64,000 bases of DNA from Phascolomyces articulosus (lineage: Eukaryota; Mucoromycota; Mucoromycetes; Mucorales; Lichtheimiaceae). Below the pieces are notes generated by a model. The model searched no databases. It was not told the origin of the DNA and saw only the letters and a list, made by a program, of their open reading frames with translations. This document shows positions 23,978 to 34,047 of this stretch, in pieces (position 1 is the first letter of the stretch; every line of letters starts with the position of its first letter). Location of the stretch: contig JAIXMP010000033.1 of assembly GCA_025677815.1 (NCBI GenBank), positions 372,001 through 436,000 on the forward strand, given 5' to 3'. The position numbers were made by a program, and so were the translations under genes.

Positions 23978-24788
23978 TCTTTACTTTCAATAAATTTTAC
24001 ATTTTTTTAAACCTATCACTGATTTTTTTATTATTGTTGTTTGGAAAAAGGATGTGATTTGTATCATTTTATTACCAAGGGGAAATGTGATATGAACTAT
24101 TACCGCGTATTATAATCATCGTCATGCTCCTCGTTATTTATAAGGTGAAAAAATTTTGGCTGCTTCTATTTGTTGCTATGACTACATATTGCATCATTGT
24201 ATATTTTATAGATGTCATAGGATGAGCAAAATATTTCGTAATACATGAATTACTAAAAATACATTGTGAAAATGATATGCTTGTCAAACTCGTTCTATCT
24301 TCTTTCACAATCTGCAGGTTTTCCAAAAAAAAAAAAAAAAAGCGAAAAGGATCACTTTTTGCCAACATGTTAAATTGGTTCTTATGTCAGAAAAAATGCA
24401 ATATATATAGAAGAGTATACAGGATCAATTTAACCCATAGAAGAAATAGAAAGTATTCTATATATATTATGCATGATCGAATATATTTGATTTTTATTCC
24501 TTTTATTACACGGTGCTACCAATACTGTATCAATATGTGGCAACAATTGGCAAGAGACAAAGAAGAGTCACCTTTTTTTTTCTACTATTCAGTAATGCCA
24601 TTATTAGACCACCACTACTACTCCGCTTACATTACAAAACAGTACAAGAAGTGGAATTGTAATAATTGTCAAACGTAGAAGAATACGGTGCAAAAAATTA
24701 AAGACTGGAAAGAGGTGCCACATAATATATCAGATATTACAACAGGTATAGAAAAAAAAGGGGTTTATGTACATAGAAATAAAGCAGA

Positions 24789-25431
24789 TTAGCATCCCAT
24801 TATTCCGGTCTTGAACCATTGGGAATAGCTTTTAAGACCTTTGCTCTTATCTTGTGGAACGAAATCTAGCAGGCTATTCCAGGAGAAGGAGGGTTGCCCG
24901 CTAGTGTTGAAGAACAGAAATATCCTGAATGAGTTTTGATGGTAAGTATGTGAAGCAAGAAATAATACATCCATCTATAGATATAAAAGTTTGAAGACAG
25001 ATTAGAAATTAATATTATATTATCTATATATATAATTGTACATGTATGTACAGTAATCGTCTTTTATTAGGTAGTAAATTATATACTTTATTCTCCAAGG
25101 TGACGGTACGCGATGATTTTTTTGTTCTTGTACTAAGTATCCAAGAAGCTCTTGTTCTTCTGCTTCATTGCCATAAATTGATTATTGATAGATGAAGGTA
25201 ACAATTTGGTAATGAAATTGTTTTTACATATAGTAATTGTTGACTAGGGACATTAGTGTCTACACCTTCGTCTTGTTCACATGAAGCAATGGACAACTCA
25301 GCTCCTTTCTTGATAAGTGAGTTATTGTCATCATTATCTATCATTACTCCTGGTGTTTCTTCTTCTGAGAATGAAATCATTACAAAGTCATCATCGACAT
25401 TCTTGTCATCATCGTTTTCATTTGAAGCCAT
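24789..25431 (-). CDS. orphan acidic protein, probable paralogue of the gene at 28930-30057
   Basis: The first exon starts at 25431 with MASNENDDDK, then NVDDDFVMISFSEEE, an acidic stretch followed by F-V-M-I (residues 16-19). It is open to 25165, with a possible donor GTAAAA near 25228. A terminal exon at 24974-24789 follows a TCTATAG acceptor and ends in TAA. Its first 11 residues (MDVLFLASHTY) line up with the first 11 of the terminal exon of the downstream gene (VGLLYDAILTY), both opening in phase 0. Later matches are IFL, SWN and KGL. The middle of the gene could not be resolved; an open stretch EEQELLGYLVQEQKNHRVPS at about 25155-25095 may be an internal exon. The F-x-x-I after Asp residues fits an Atg8-binding motif (inference). 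The gene may be partly decayed. Confidence 0.5.
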
Positions 25432-27036
25432 TCAGGTTTTCGTGGAAGTAGCGATAAAACTTTTGTAAATTTTGGTAAAATTGGAATGCATGTTTGGGAA
25501 CAACATGGTACGAATTGTGTATTTAAATGTTTGTAAAAATGCGAGGTTTGTGTTTTAAAAGTAAAGAACTGTGTTGGGTCGTGAATCAATTCGAAAAAAA
25601 ATACCTTATATATATCCAAGTAAAAAAAAAAATTACAACGATGGCGTTACCAATAAGTGATTAATAGAAGATTATGGCCTTCATTATTATTCATCATCAT
25701 CATCGTACTAACGTCATCGCTATATTAATGCATCAATTATTATTTTTTTTTTTAGAAAAGGCTCTTTTCGTATTATGCGACTTGTATATATGGGAATCTC
25801 TTCTCCTTCTATACAGTTTAATGAAGGATGATGTACCAGTAGTGATACACGATTTTTAAAGTTCCAGTAATATATAACTGGGGTGTTGTTGTGATAAACA
25901 AAAAGTTTTGGCAATCGATTTCTTTTGATCCAATTTCTCATACAGCCATAGGTACGCATGCACTTTCTTGATCTTTCTCACATAAATATATGGCAACCTC
26001 TTCATTTGATCTGTAAAATAATGCCATCAACTTCTTCTTTTTCTTTGCCTGAATGATTCTACCTCGGAAGGTGTTTACAAAACAAAAGCAGATCATACAA
26101 AGTTTGTATTGGCACAACACTATTTACAAGTAGTAGTAGCAGTGATCGAGATGTCCATGATAAATAATTTTTTTTAAAAAAAACTCGATTGGAAAATCAT
26201 GATGATCAAAGAGAGGTAGCGACCCACATTACCAAAAATAATCGAGCATCAAGATGTTTATATATATATATATATAATAGTCTACTAGTATTAAAAAAGC
26301 GTTGCAAATAGTGATATGGGTAATTCAATTAAGACTCCATTTTTTCTACACAATCAATCACTATTTTATTTGTAATAGTATATTATATGTATTAAACGGT
26401 CAAAACAATATAATACCCAAACAAATGACCTCGTCATATACAAAAGATCAATGGCAACAGTATCACAAGTACGATAATGGCGAGAAGACCTTTATATGTT
26501 TTATTATCATTTTCTTGTTGAATTGATCGAATTGCTATGCATGTTTTTGTATAAAGATATAATACAAATGCATAACAACCCTATTAAAGAATACTGAACC
26601 ATAAAGGAACAATATATAAAAAAAGGAATTGAACATCAGATAAGCAAAGTATCATCATACGTTCAATTGGGTTTGAGTTTCTTCACAATACAAAGCAAAC
26701 AGCCCGACTACTAAAACTGACTTTCCATGGTGGAGAAAAAGGAAACATCCTTGTGGGGGGAAGAGGTGTTATCCTATTTAACAACTATCCTAAGAGCGAG
26801 GAGAGGAGGAATACGGAATTGGATGGGATATTCTAATCTAATATTATACTATACTATACTATACTACCATTACTGCTACTAGTGCTACTATTATCATTTC
26901 TACTACTAGCTACTAATACTATTGTTTACAAAATTCTAACTAAATTACAAATAGAAAAGCATGAACCATATTTACATCAGAGAGAATAAAGTTACATATA
27001 AGTAGTAGTGGATGGGGAAGGGAGCTCAATGGCATT
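25432..27036. other. intergenic region with a possible further family fragment
   Basis: A minus-strand segment at 26120-25938 contains KKLMALFYRSNEEVAIYLCE, which weakly resembles IANTFYNNQEVIYQVARQ in the 28930-30057 gene and may be a third, broken family member. A plus-strand frame at 25756-25859 (after a T-rich TAG) is also open. An ATATAT microsatellite lies at about 26260-26277, an (ACTAT)n-like run near 26850-26866 and a (TACTAC)n-like stretch near 26866-26915. Confidence 0.35.
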
Positions 27037-27362
27037 TTATTTTGAAATGACCAGCCAAAATGGCAAAGAAATACGCCTGGTTCAAAAATGTGGTACGTTG
27101 ACAACTGACCATCTCCCACGTATCATGGCTTTCAAAATGAGCTCAACACTTACCTCAAAAACACCATGTCAACCACTTTTTGAATACATAACATACCCAA
27201 AGACAAGACAGAACTGAAGTCGGATGATCCTTGAGTGAGTAAAAATGAGGATTGGAAAAGACATGTAGTAGCAGTAGTAGTATTGAAATTGTGATGCACA
27301 TAACAGAAACTAAAGGGAAAAGAAAAAAGAGAAAGAAAAGGAAAAACATGATGATGGCTCAT
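27037..27362 (-). CDS. tentative small two-exon protein
   Basis: Exon 1 27362-27154 has a consensus GTAAGT donor at 27153. An acceptor AACCAG at 27077 joins in phase to a 13-codon exon (27076-27037) ending RISLPFWLVISK before TAA, giving 82 residues. Much of the N-terminus is Phe/Ser/His-rich and could be translated pyrimidine-rich leader. The later part (SVLSLGMLCIQKVVDMVFL) looks more like protein. No family recognised. Confidence 0.25.
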
Positions 27363-28178
27363 ATTTCGTATTTTTATATTACGTTATTGTACCTTATCCA
27401 ATGAACATTCATCACCATATTGTATAAGGGTCTTTTTTTTGTTGCAGTAGAGTCATTTCACGTGTTTCTGAGACAAAAAAAAAACAACAACACTCTTTGC
27501 TCTTATAACGTTATATACACATTCATATTTTGAATTCGAAAAAAAACTCACATGGTTTATATAATAGAAAAGAAGAGGTCTTCATATTTATTATAAAAAA
27601 AAAGGATTTTTATGCAACGATACAACGCATCAATTTTTTTTTATCGGATGGCAAGTTCCAAGTCATGGGGTAAAAAAATAAAGACGGGTCTAGCCTTTTA
27701 CGTAAACCTGCAGAATTACTCTTTTGATGTCTATTATAGAATGTTTATGCATAAACAATGATGGATTTCCTTTTTTTAAGACAAACAAATATCATTCATT
27801 AAAAATTAAAAGGATTATTTTTATTATTGTGCGTTGTTGTTGGTGATGATGGTGTTGTAGTATATTATTATATAATCAATAATAGATGAAAATAAATAGA
27901 TAAAAACAACATCTGCCAATGTAGCATGGATAATAGCAGCAAGCAGTAGTAGTATCATGGTGGCCACACTGGCTGTTTTTCTTCAATTATAAGAAACAGA
28001 CCAATCGACGCTATTGTAGAAAAGCAGGCAAGATGTTATTTTTATGAGAGCAAGAGAAGCAGAAGACATGTTACAATATATGTTATGTAATGTCCCATAT
28101 TTAATAATGCAGTCGCATTATTTTGTTTTCGTGTTTCTTTTCTTTTTTCTTCTTCTTAAGCTCCTTTTTTTTTTGAAG
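27363..28178. other. intergenic DNA
   Basis: AT-rich, with a long poly-pyrimidine leader (TTTCTTTTCTTTTTTCTTCTTC) immediately before the start at 28179. No other coding signal. Confidence 0.45.
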
Positions 28179-28433
28179 ATGTCGAAATACATTCGAACAA
28201 CAAATCTCAACACCGTTGCCTCTGCTGAAGTCTTTAGATCAAGACAAATGACAACCCCACATATTAATCGGGAAAGACGTGCTATTTCCCTTATAGCTTA
28301 TGTACCGACAACAGCAGTAACAGTAACAATTATCGCGGTCACTTTTGGCACTTATGTGCTATCATTTCCCCGACGCTACAGCATTTCTGGTGGCCAACAA
28401 CATTATCATCAACCACTAGAACAAATTGTATAA
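28179..28433 (+). CDS. small single-pass membrane protein, 84 residues, unknown
   Basis: The upstream part of the open frame translates the pyrimidine-rich leader, so the ATG at 28179 is chosen. The product starts MSKYIRTTNLNTVASAEVF and has a basic segment (NRERRAIS). One transmembrane span, LIAYVPTTAVTVTIIAVTFG, lies at about residues 44-66. A short polar tail ends QPLEQIV. The Arg-rich region just before the span suggests a cytoplasmic or matrix-facing N-terminus. The size and layout resemble small mitochondrial or ER membrane proteins, but no family was recognised. It is intronless. Confidence 0.5.
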   Translation: MSKYIRTTNLNTVASAEVFRSRQMTTPHINRERRAISLIAYVPTTAVTVTIIAVTFGTYVLSFPRRYSISGGQQHYHQPLEQIV

Positions 28434-28929
28434 AGGCAGTTTCTATTTTTTTAAAATAAATAAATAAATTCCTCCTAATATGGAAAAGTAATGACGTCTT
28501 TATTATAGACGATGTAGTTAATAATATCCATTGGATAAATTATTTGTAAAACGTAGAAGAAATAATGCAATTTTTCTGTTGCTTTCTACTATTTAAGCTT
28601 TCTACTGCAGTAATTTTCCCATTTGATCGATTTACATAATAACTTATTTTGAATGAACATAGGCAAAATAATACCAACAAGATATATTGTATGCATATCA
28701 GTATAAAAACTTTTTATAAAAAAGTATACAGGTTACTATTTATAATCAAACAACAAATTATTAGGGTGAACTATCTGGGAGGAAATAATAATAATTGAAA
28801 TATGCGCTATTTATATAATAAAAAGCATACATACTACATACGTATGTATTATAATAGTGACAAGAGATTATTACATAATGGATAAAGGGAAACAGTAAAT
28901 TTAATTTTCTATATAATGAAGGGGCTTAA
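28434..28929. other. convergent intergenic DNA
   Basis: Lies between the 3' end of the plus-strand gene at 28433 and the 3' end of the minus-strand gene at 28930. AT-rich. Nothing else seen. Confidence 0.45.
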
Positions 28930-30057
28930 TTAATCATAAGTGGTAGGATATTCCAGCAGTTCATTTATAATCCATCGAGCGCAACGCCAAAGACCTTTAA
29001 TGTCTTGTTCCCAAAAATCTGGCAAGTCAAATTCCAGAAAATTGTGCACGTCATTCCAGGATGTGGTTGACATAATGTTATTCAAGAAAATTTCCTGGAT
29101 TAAACCATGACGATAAGTAAGGATGGCATCATATAATAAACCAACCTGTATAATATATAATATGTATAAATTTTGAAGATAATATAGAAATTTTAGATGT
29201 GCTTGTTGTTCCTATAAAATCTTGATCATATGAATTATAAGATGTACCTTTTTCTCCGAGATAACATTGCATAAATCCTCCCATTGAACCTTTTTTTGTC
29301 TTGCAACTTGGTAAATGACTTCCTGGTTATTATAAAAAGTATTAGCAATGATCCTGCTCTTGTACTTTGCCACCGTGAGAATATTATTGATTGGAACAGG
29401 AATCCATCTACTAAGAAACTTGTTTTGTTCATGTTGTTGTTGTTGGGATTGATCACCAGTAAGAAATAGTTCAATTGGGTCTTGGTAATGTAAATAATCA
29501 ACGTATGAAATTCCAGCCTTTGGTAGAAAGCGAATAAAGTCACTTTTATCACCAACTATCATTTTGGGTATAACTTTTTCTTGTTCCGATGGAACTATGA
29601 TAAAAACGTCAGCATCATCATCAACATTTACATTCCATGTCTTGTTGCCATTGTTATAGGATTTGTTAAAGTAAACGGTATTATCATGTTCTCTGACATG
29701 CATAGAACCAAGATAACGTTTCATGGAAGCAGTATTAGTATGGTTGTTGATTGGTCGAGCAGTAGTAGAAGAGTCATTGGTAGTAGCCGTAGCAGCCTTT
29801 TTACAAAAAGAAGGAACTTTTTTACCAGAAGAAGAGTTGTTATATGTGGCAACAATTGTAGTATTTCTGTTAATAGATTTTACTTTAGATTGTTGTTGTT
29901 GTAGTGTTTTCTTTGACGAATATTGATCCAAGATGGCCATAGAGTCAGTGACAGAGGCTTCTTCTTCTCGTTGGGCGGTGGCACGATAGTAGCTTGGCTG
30001 AACAATGAAGCAGTAAATGTTGAGGTGTCGGTACTGTTTAATTCGACAGTGATGCAA
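28930..30057 (-). CDS. orphan protein with Asp-rich motif and conserved C-terminal module, two exons
   Basis: Exon 1 30057-29248 and exon 2 29145-28930 join in phase 0 (GTACAT donor, ATACAG acceptor), giving 341 residues. If the Met at 29940 (MAILDQYSSKK) is the true start, the product is 302. The N-terminal part is Ser/Thr/Asn/Gln-rich. Then NVDDDADVFIIVPSEQE presents Asp residues before F-I-I-V (residues 152-155 from the long start). A more ordered region follows (SDFIRFLPKAGISYVDYLHY). The terminal exon begins VGLLYDAILTYRHG and ends with aromatic-rich sequence, ...LEYPTTYD. The Asp-rich motif and terminal exon resemble the gene at 24789-25431. Function unknown; a LIR-type role is speculative. 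Confidence 0.72.
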
Positions 30058-31633
30058 GATTTGTACAATGGAACGTTGGTAACGCTAGTCTCCTTTGGAG
30101 AGTGTAAGATGAGACTTTTGCAAGTTTGAGTAAATAAAGAAAATATACTTGAAAAATGGTAATGCCTTTCAGTGTATAAGTATAAATGTAAAAGTGGGAA
30201 GAAAAAGGTATGTTTGCATAGCATTTTGAAAAAAAAATCCATAATATAAATATCTGTCCAAGTGTAATACAGGATGATACTATAACAAAACATATAATAA
30301 TAATATTACAAGTGATTAAGGATAGATATTGATGGATGGGTTTATTTTAATAGCAAAGCACAGGCAGATGAGAATATTATACCTTTTTTTTTTTTTAGAA
30401 CTGATTGATTATTATTTATTATATATGCAACAACTTGTACAGACCTTGCTGTCTTCTACTTTAAACACTTTATGAGTTTATAAATTAAAAGAAGAGAATT
30501 CTCATTGACATCCTGGACAATTAAAAAACAGTTGAGAATGGATCCAAAAAAATACTAGTAAAACAAAGATACGTACTCATAAAAAAAATTGCCCACCCGG
30601 AATCTTTCACTATAAATCAATATCCATTATTTTGTGGTACAGCTACTACTTACTATTATATAGTTACGTACTGTTTTTACTTTTGATTGCTAATAATTAA
30701 TCATCATTGCAGTAAATAATTGCCACTAATGTTTTTTTTGTTCCTTCTCGAGTTATTATTGTAGAAGGATTATCCAGTGGGATGATTAGTAATGGCATAT
30801 TAAAAGTAACATATGAATTATAATTAATAGGAGTTCTTGGAATAATGATCTCATTATCTTATATAATAATATATACCAAATGTTACTTTGTTCATTATAC
30901 TTGTTGAATTAGAAAAGGTAGATAGTAATCGAAATGTATACCATATTTTTCGGCATCACGAGAGTGACTAGATAGCATGCTTCACATATTTGAGAATCTT
31001 GAGCCAAATTGATAAGCCACGGAATTGGATAATTGATCCATGCCATTTATATGATAGCAGAGTTGTGCTCCTCCCCGGCGGTGAATAAGAGATGGAAGCA
31101 AAAAACTCATTCGTCATATGTCAAAAAATACACACTATTCATATTTGATATCACAATTAAAAATGATCTTTATTATAACATACATCGCGCACATGTCAAA
31201 GGAGAAATATATGAGGGGGAAAAAGTAAAATTTGCCAGTTTATGGTCCCAAAATTGGGCTGAGGATGGGAGATGGTCGAGAAAAATTAAAAAGAAAAACA
31301 ATAGTAGTTGTTTCTATATTTAAGAGCTTGCTGTCCGACGGATCATCATCTGCTTGGGAAAGAAATTCATTATCAGTACAAGCATATATCTTTGATCTTC
31401 AATGAAGAAGGAGTCCATTCCTGCTTAGACTTCACGTATAATACTTATTCTTTTTCATCGTGTTATTATTATTATCTGGATTCAGTTTTTTTTTTTTTAC
31501 TCATCTTGGTTTTCTTTTTGGACCACCTCGCAGTTATATGAAGAATTAAGAAACCCTACTCCAGAAGTTGAATCATTGATGGGAATTTTCTTATTTTTTT
31601 CTTCTTCTCTATTTTATATGGTGTTGACGGACG
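30058..31633. other. intergenic DNA
   Basis: Upstream of the minus-strand orphan and of the plus-strand gene at 31634. A plus frame at 31033-31323 (96 codons) and an overlapping minus frame at 31117-30968 are both open, so neither is trusted. A segment at about 31532-31583 (LYEELRNPTPEVESLM after a CGCAG acceptor-like site) looks coding. It could be an upstream exon of the gene at 31634, though no donor joins it in phase. Confidence 0.4.
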
Positions 31634-31947
31634 ATGTCTCTCTTTTTCAGAGGATATCAAGATGATCTGACGACGGACGACGATGAATTTACGGCGATGG
31701 GTGGCTTGAGATATCCTCGAGTACAACTACAATCATTCAAGACAGCTCTCTATTACGTTATGCGATTTTTTTTTATATGGTGTTGCTTTATATCTTTTTT
31801 TTTAAGGCCACAAGGCAGAAGCGTTTGAGTGCCATCATTTTTTGGTGGTGCAGTTTTCTGGTCAGTGTTTTTTTTAGCCTGGTTTCCATCAATGATTCGA
31901 TTTATGGCAGTGTACAAGGATTCGCTTGGATATGGAACAAGAGATAA
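31634..31947 (+). CDS. small membrane protein, two exons, unknown
   Basis: Exon 1 31634-31756 encodes MSLFFRGYQDDLTTDDDEFT and then AMGGLRYPRVQLQSFKTALYY. The donor GTTATG is atypical. A 50-base intron ending TTTAAG at 31806 joins in phase 0 to exon 2 (31807-31947). Exon 2 has a hydrophobic span, RLSAIIFWWCSFLVSVFFSL, followed by VSINDSIYGS and a short basic end, WIWNKR. The product is 87 residues. An upstream exon is possible because the first codons overlap a TTTTTCAG acceptor-like sequence. The acidic cytosolic-type N-terminus plus one C-terminal span suggests a tail-anchored or single-pass protein. No family recognised. Confidence 0.5.
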
Positions 31948-34047
31948 GTATTATATTGATAGTAATAAGAAGAATTGATTGGATTTTTTACCTAGTAATA
32001 AAAAATGATGTCTCCTTCTCTTTAATATTTTCATAAAAATACTTTCAAAATAGACTTGAATTTTCTTATTAGCAAGTCTATATGTATTCTTCCTTACGCA
32101 TGTTTTTACACAATACTAAAGTTATTCGAGAATCTGTTTACTCATCCAGTAAAATAAAAATAAGAATATAGATGGTGGTATTGGTTGACAAAGATCCTCT
32201 GAAGCATAAAAAATTGATTCAATAAATGAAACAGTGGAGGGTGGAATATTCATATAAGGTAGATAAAAAAATACTTTCATAAATGTTTTTTTTTTGTAAG
32301 CCTGTAGGCTGTGAAAGAAGAATAATGACCCACTGGTACCTTTTTTTCATATACAACTATTGTTTTTTATTATTAACATATATGTTATATGTAATAAACA
32401 TCATAGATAATGATTAGTAGTCGTTGGGCCCTCTTAATATCCTAATATTATACATAAAGATAAAATTCAAACCCTATTTTTAATAACAATCTCTTCCTTG
32501 TGGTTGTTCTGTTTATATCAACATTCTTCTATAACAAAGAAAGGGATGGTGCTTATTTTCAAGGGCTAAAAATATTCTTCATACATATGAAATGGTATTT
32601 GATGGAAAATGAGGATAAAATATGCATGAAATTCTTTATGCAAAAATAGAAAATTCCGCTACTATGTACCATGTCAAAGGGGTAATAATAATAATAATAA
32701 TAATAATACTCATACTCACTCCTTTATCAATTTACAAAAAAGGAATCAACAAGTGATCATCAAGTGAATCAAAAGAATAAAGTGTCTTATTCATCACCAT
32801 TCCATTTACTACAACTAGGAATTCATTGAATCAGCCACATGCAGCAAATAAAATGCTACTTGACATTATTAATGCCAGTACCATGTGGTACCATAACACT
32901 AGTGTATATATTCCTACCTTTTATGGTCACGGAGGGTGTTCCACCGAAATCCAAGGTGTGGGAAATTCTCTTTATAGAAAAGTTTCCATTCGAATAATTC
33001 GTGTGGGGCAAACATTCTCTTGTTATATTATACAGTACAGATCATCGACAGTCTTTGGCATTAACAATAGTAAAGTTGGGTATATATGGTTTTAAAAAAT
33101 GCTACTAAGATTGATTGATAAATAAATATACAAGTAAACGAAAGAAGATCATATTTTTATACATTGTAAGGATGCATGATAATAAAAAAAAAGTATTATT
33201 ATGTGTGCCTCATTATTCAACACGGATTAAAATCGGACCCCTCCGGAAGAATATTCGGTAATGACGGCGTGAACGCCTATATTAAATAAATGTTTTGGTG
33301 GTCTGAGGGTTTAAAAGTATATGCTAAAGGTAGTATCAAATCTTCAGCACCATCATAATAATACATTAAAGATCGCGTAATATTTCAAATTCACATGTTA
33401 ATTTTATTTTTTCGTGCAGGTATATTAAAATCAATTCATCTATCATATCGAAATTACTATTTTTTGATATGAAAAAAGAAGAGAATTATAGATCTAATGT
33501 TAAAGAAGTTGATTTAATAATAGTCTCTATATAATAGAACATGTTGATAGAATAAAATGATCTCAAGTAATAAGCATTATAATTATGAGGTTTGGGGTAA
33601 AGAAGTGACATTGTGATACAAAGAGATCGTGAAATAAATAAGGTGATACAAACATAGATCGTAAATATGTTTTTCCAGTTTTACAAATCTTTCCCGTATT
33701 TTTTTCACTTTGAGACCTTCTTCTCCTTATTCTATAATAATAATAGTAATAATTATAATAATAATACCACTGCCACTATCATTGTAAATGTAAAGATTCA
33801 CACACATGATGTTTTATAATCCAAATACTTGTGGGAAATAGTCTATTCCAATCAATGGTTATACAAAACCATGTCATTGTTTTTTCACCTTTCATAGTAA
33901 TCGTCAAAATAAAAGAAATGGGTGCATTATTTTATTTATAAATTTTGAATCATCCCCGCAATTCTGACTCAACAAACGCTCCTTATTTATTTTTTTCTTC
34001 TTCCTCTTCCTTTCCCTTTTTTTTCCACCCACTCTTAAAATCAAATT
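31948..34047. other. intergenic region upstream of the P450 gene
   Basis: AT-rich with a (TAA)9 microsatellite at 32682-32708. An 89-codon plus frame at 32826-33095 (for example YIPTFYGHGGCSTEIQGVGN) is of mixed composition, without splice or family support. The 90 bases before the P450 start are strongly pyrimidine-rich. Confidence 0.4.
32682..32708. repeat. (TAA)n microsatellite
   Basis: Nine trinucleotide units in intergenic DNA. Confidence 0.85.

Larger units (their letters stand above)
23291..24788. other. intergenic region with a GC-rich island
   Basis: Downstream of the UBX gene. The striking part is the GC-rich island at 23620-23976, listed separately. The remainder, 24000-24788, is AT-rich. 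A 133-codon plus-strand frame at 24277-24678 is lysine/tyrosine-rich and unsupported. Confidence 0.45.

Noticed and set aside
23568..24057. Three long frames in the GC-rich island
   Set aside because: Open because of GC/CT composition; translations are Ser/Leu/Arg/Cys low complexity on both strands with no shared frame signal.
24277..24678. 133-codon plus-strand frame
   Set aside because: Interrupted by a poly-lysine run from poly-A, no splice partners, no recognised domain.
30968..31323. Overlapping frames on both strands
   Set aside because: Neither strand shows start context, splice signals or family similarity, and they exclude each other.
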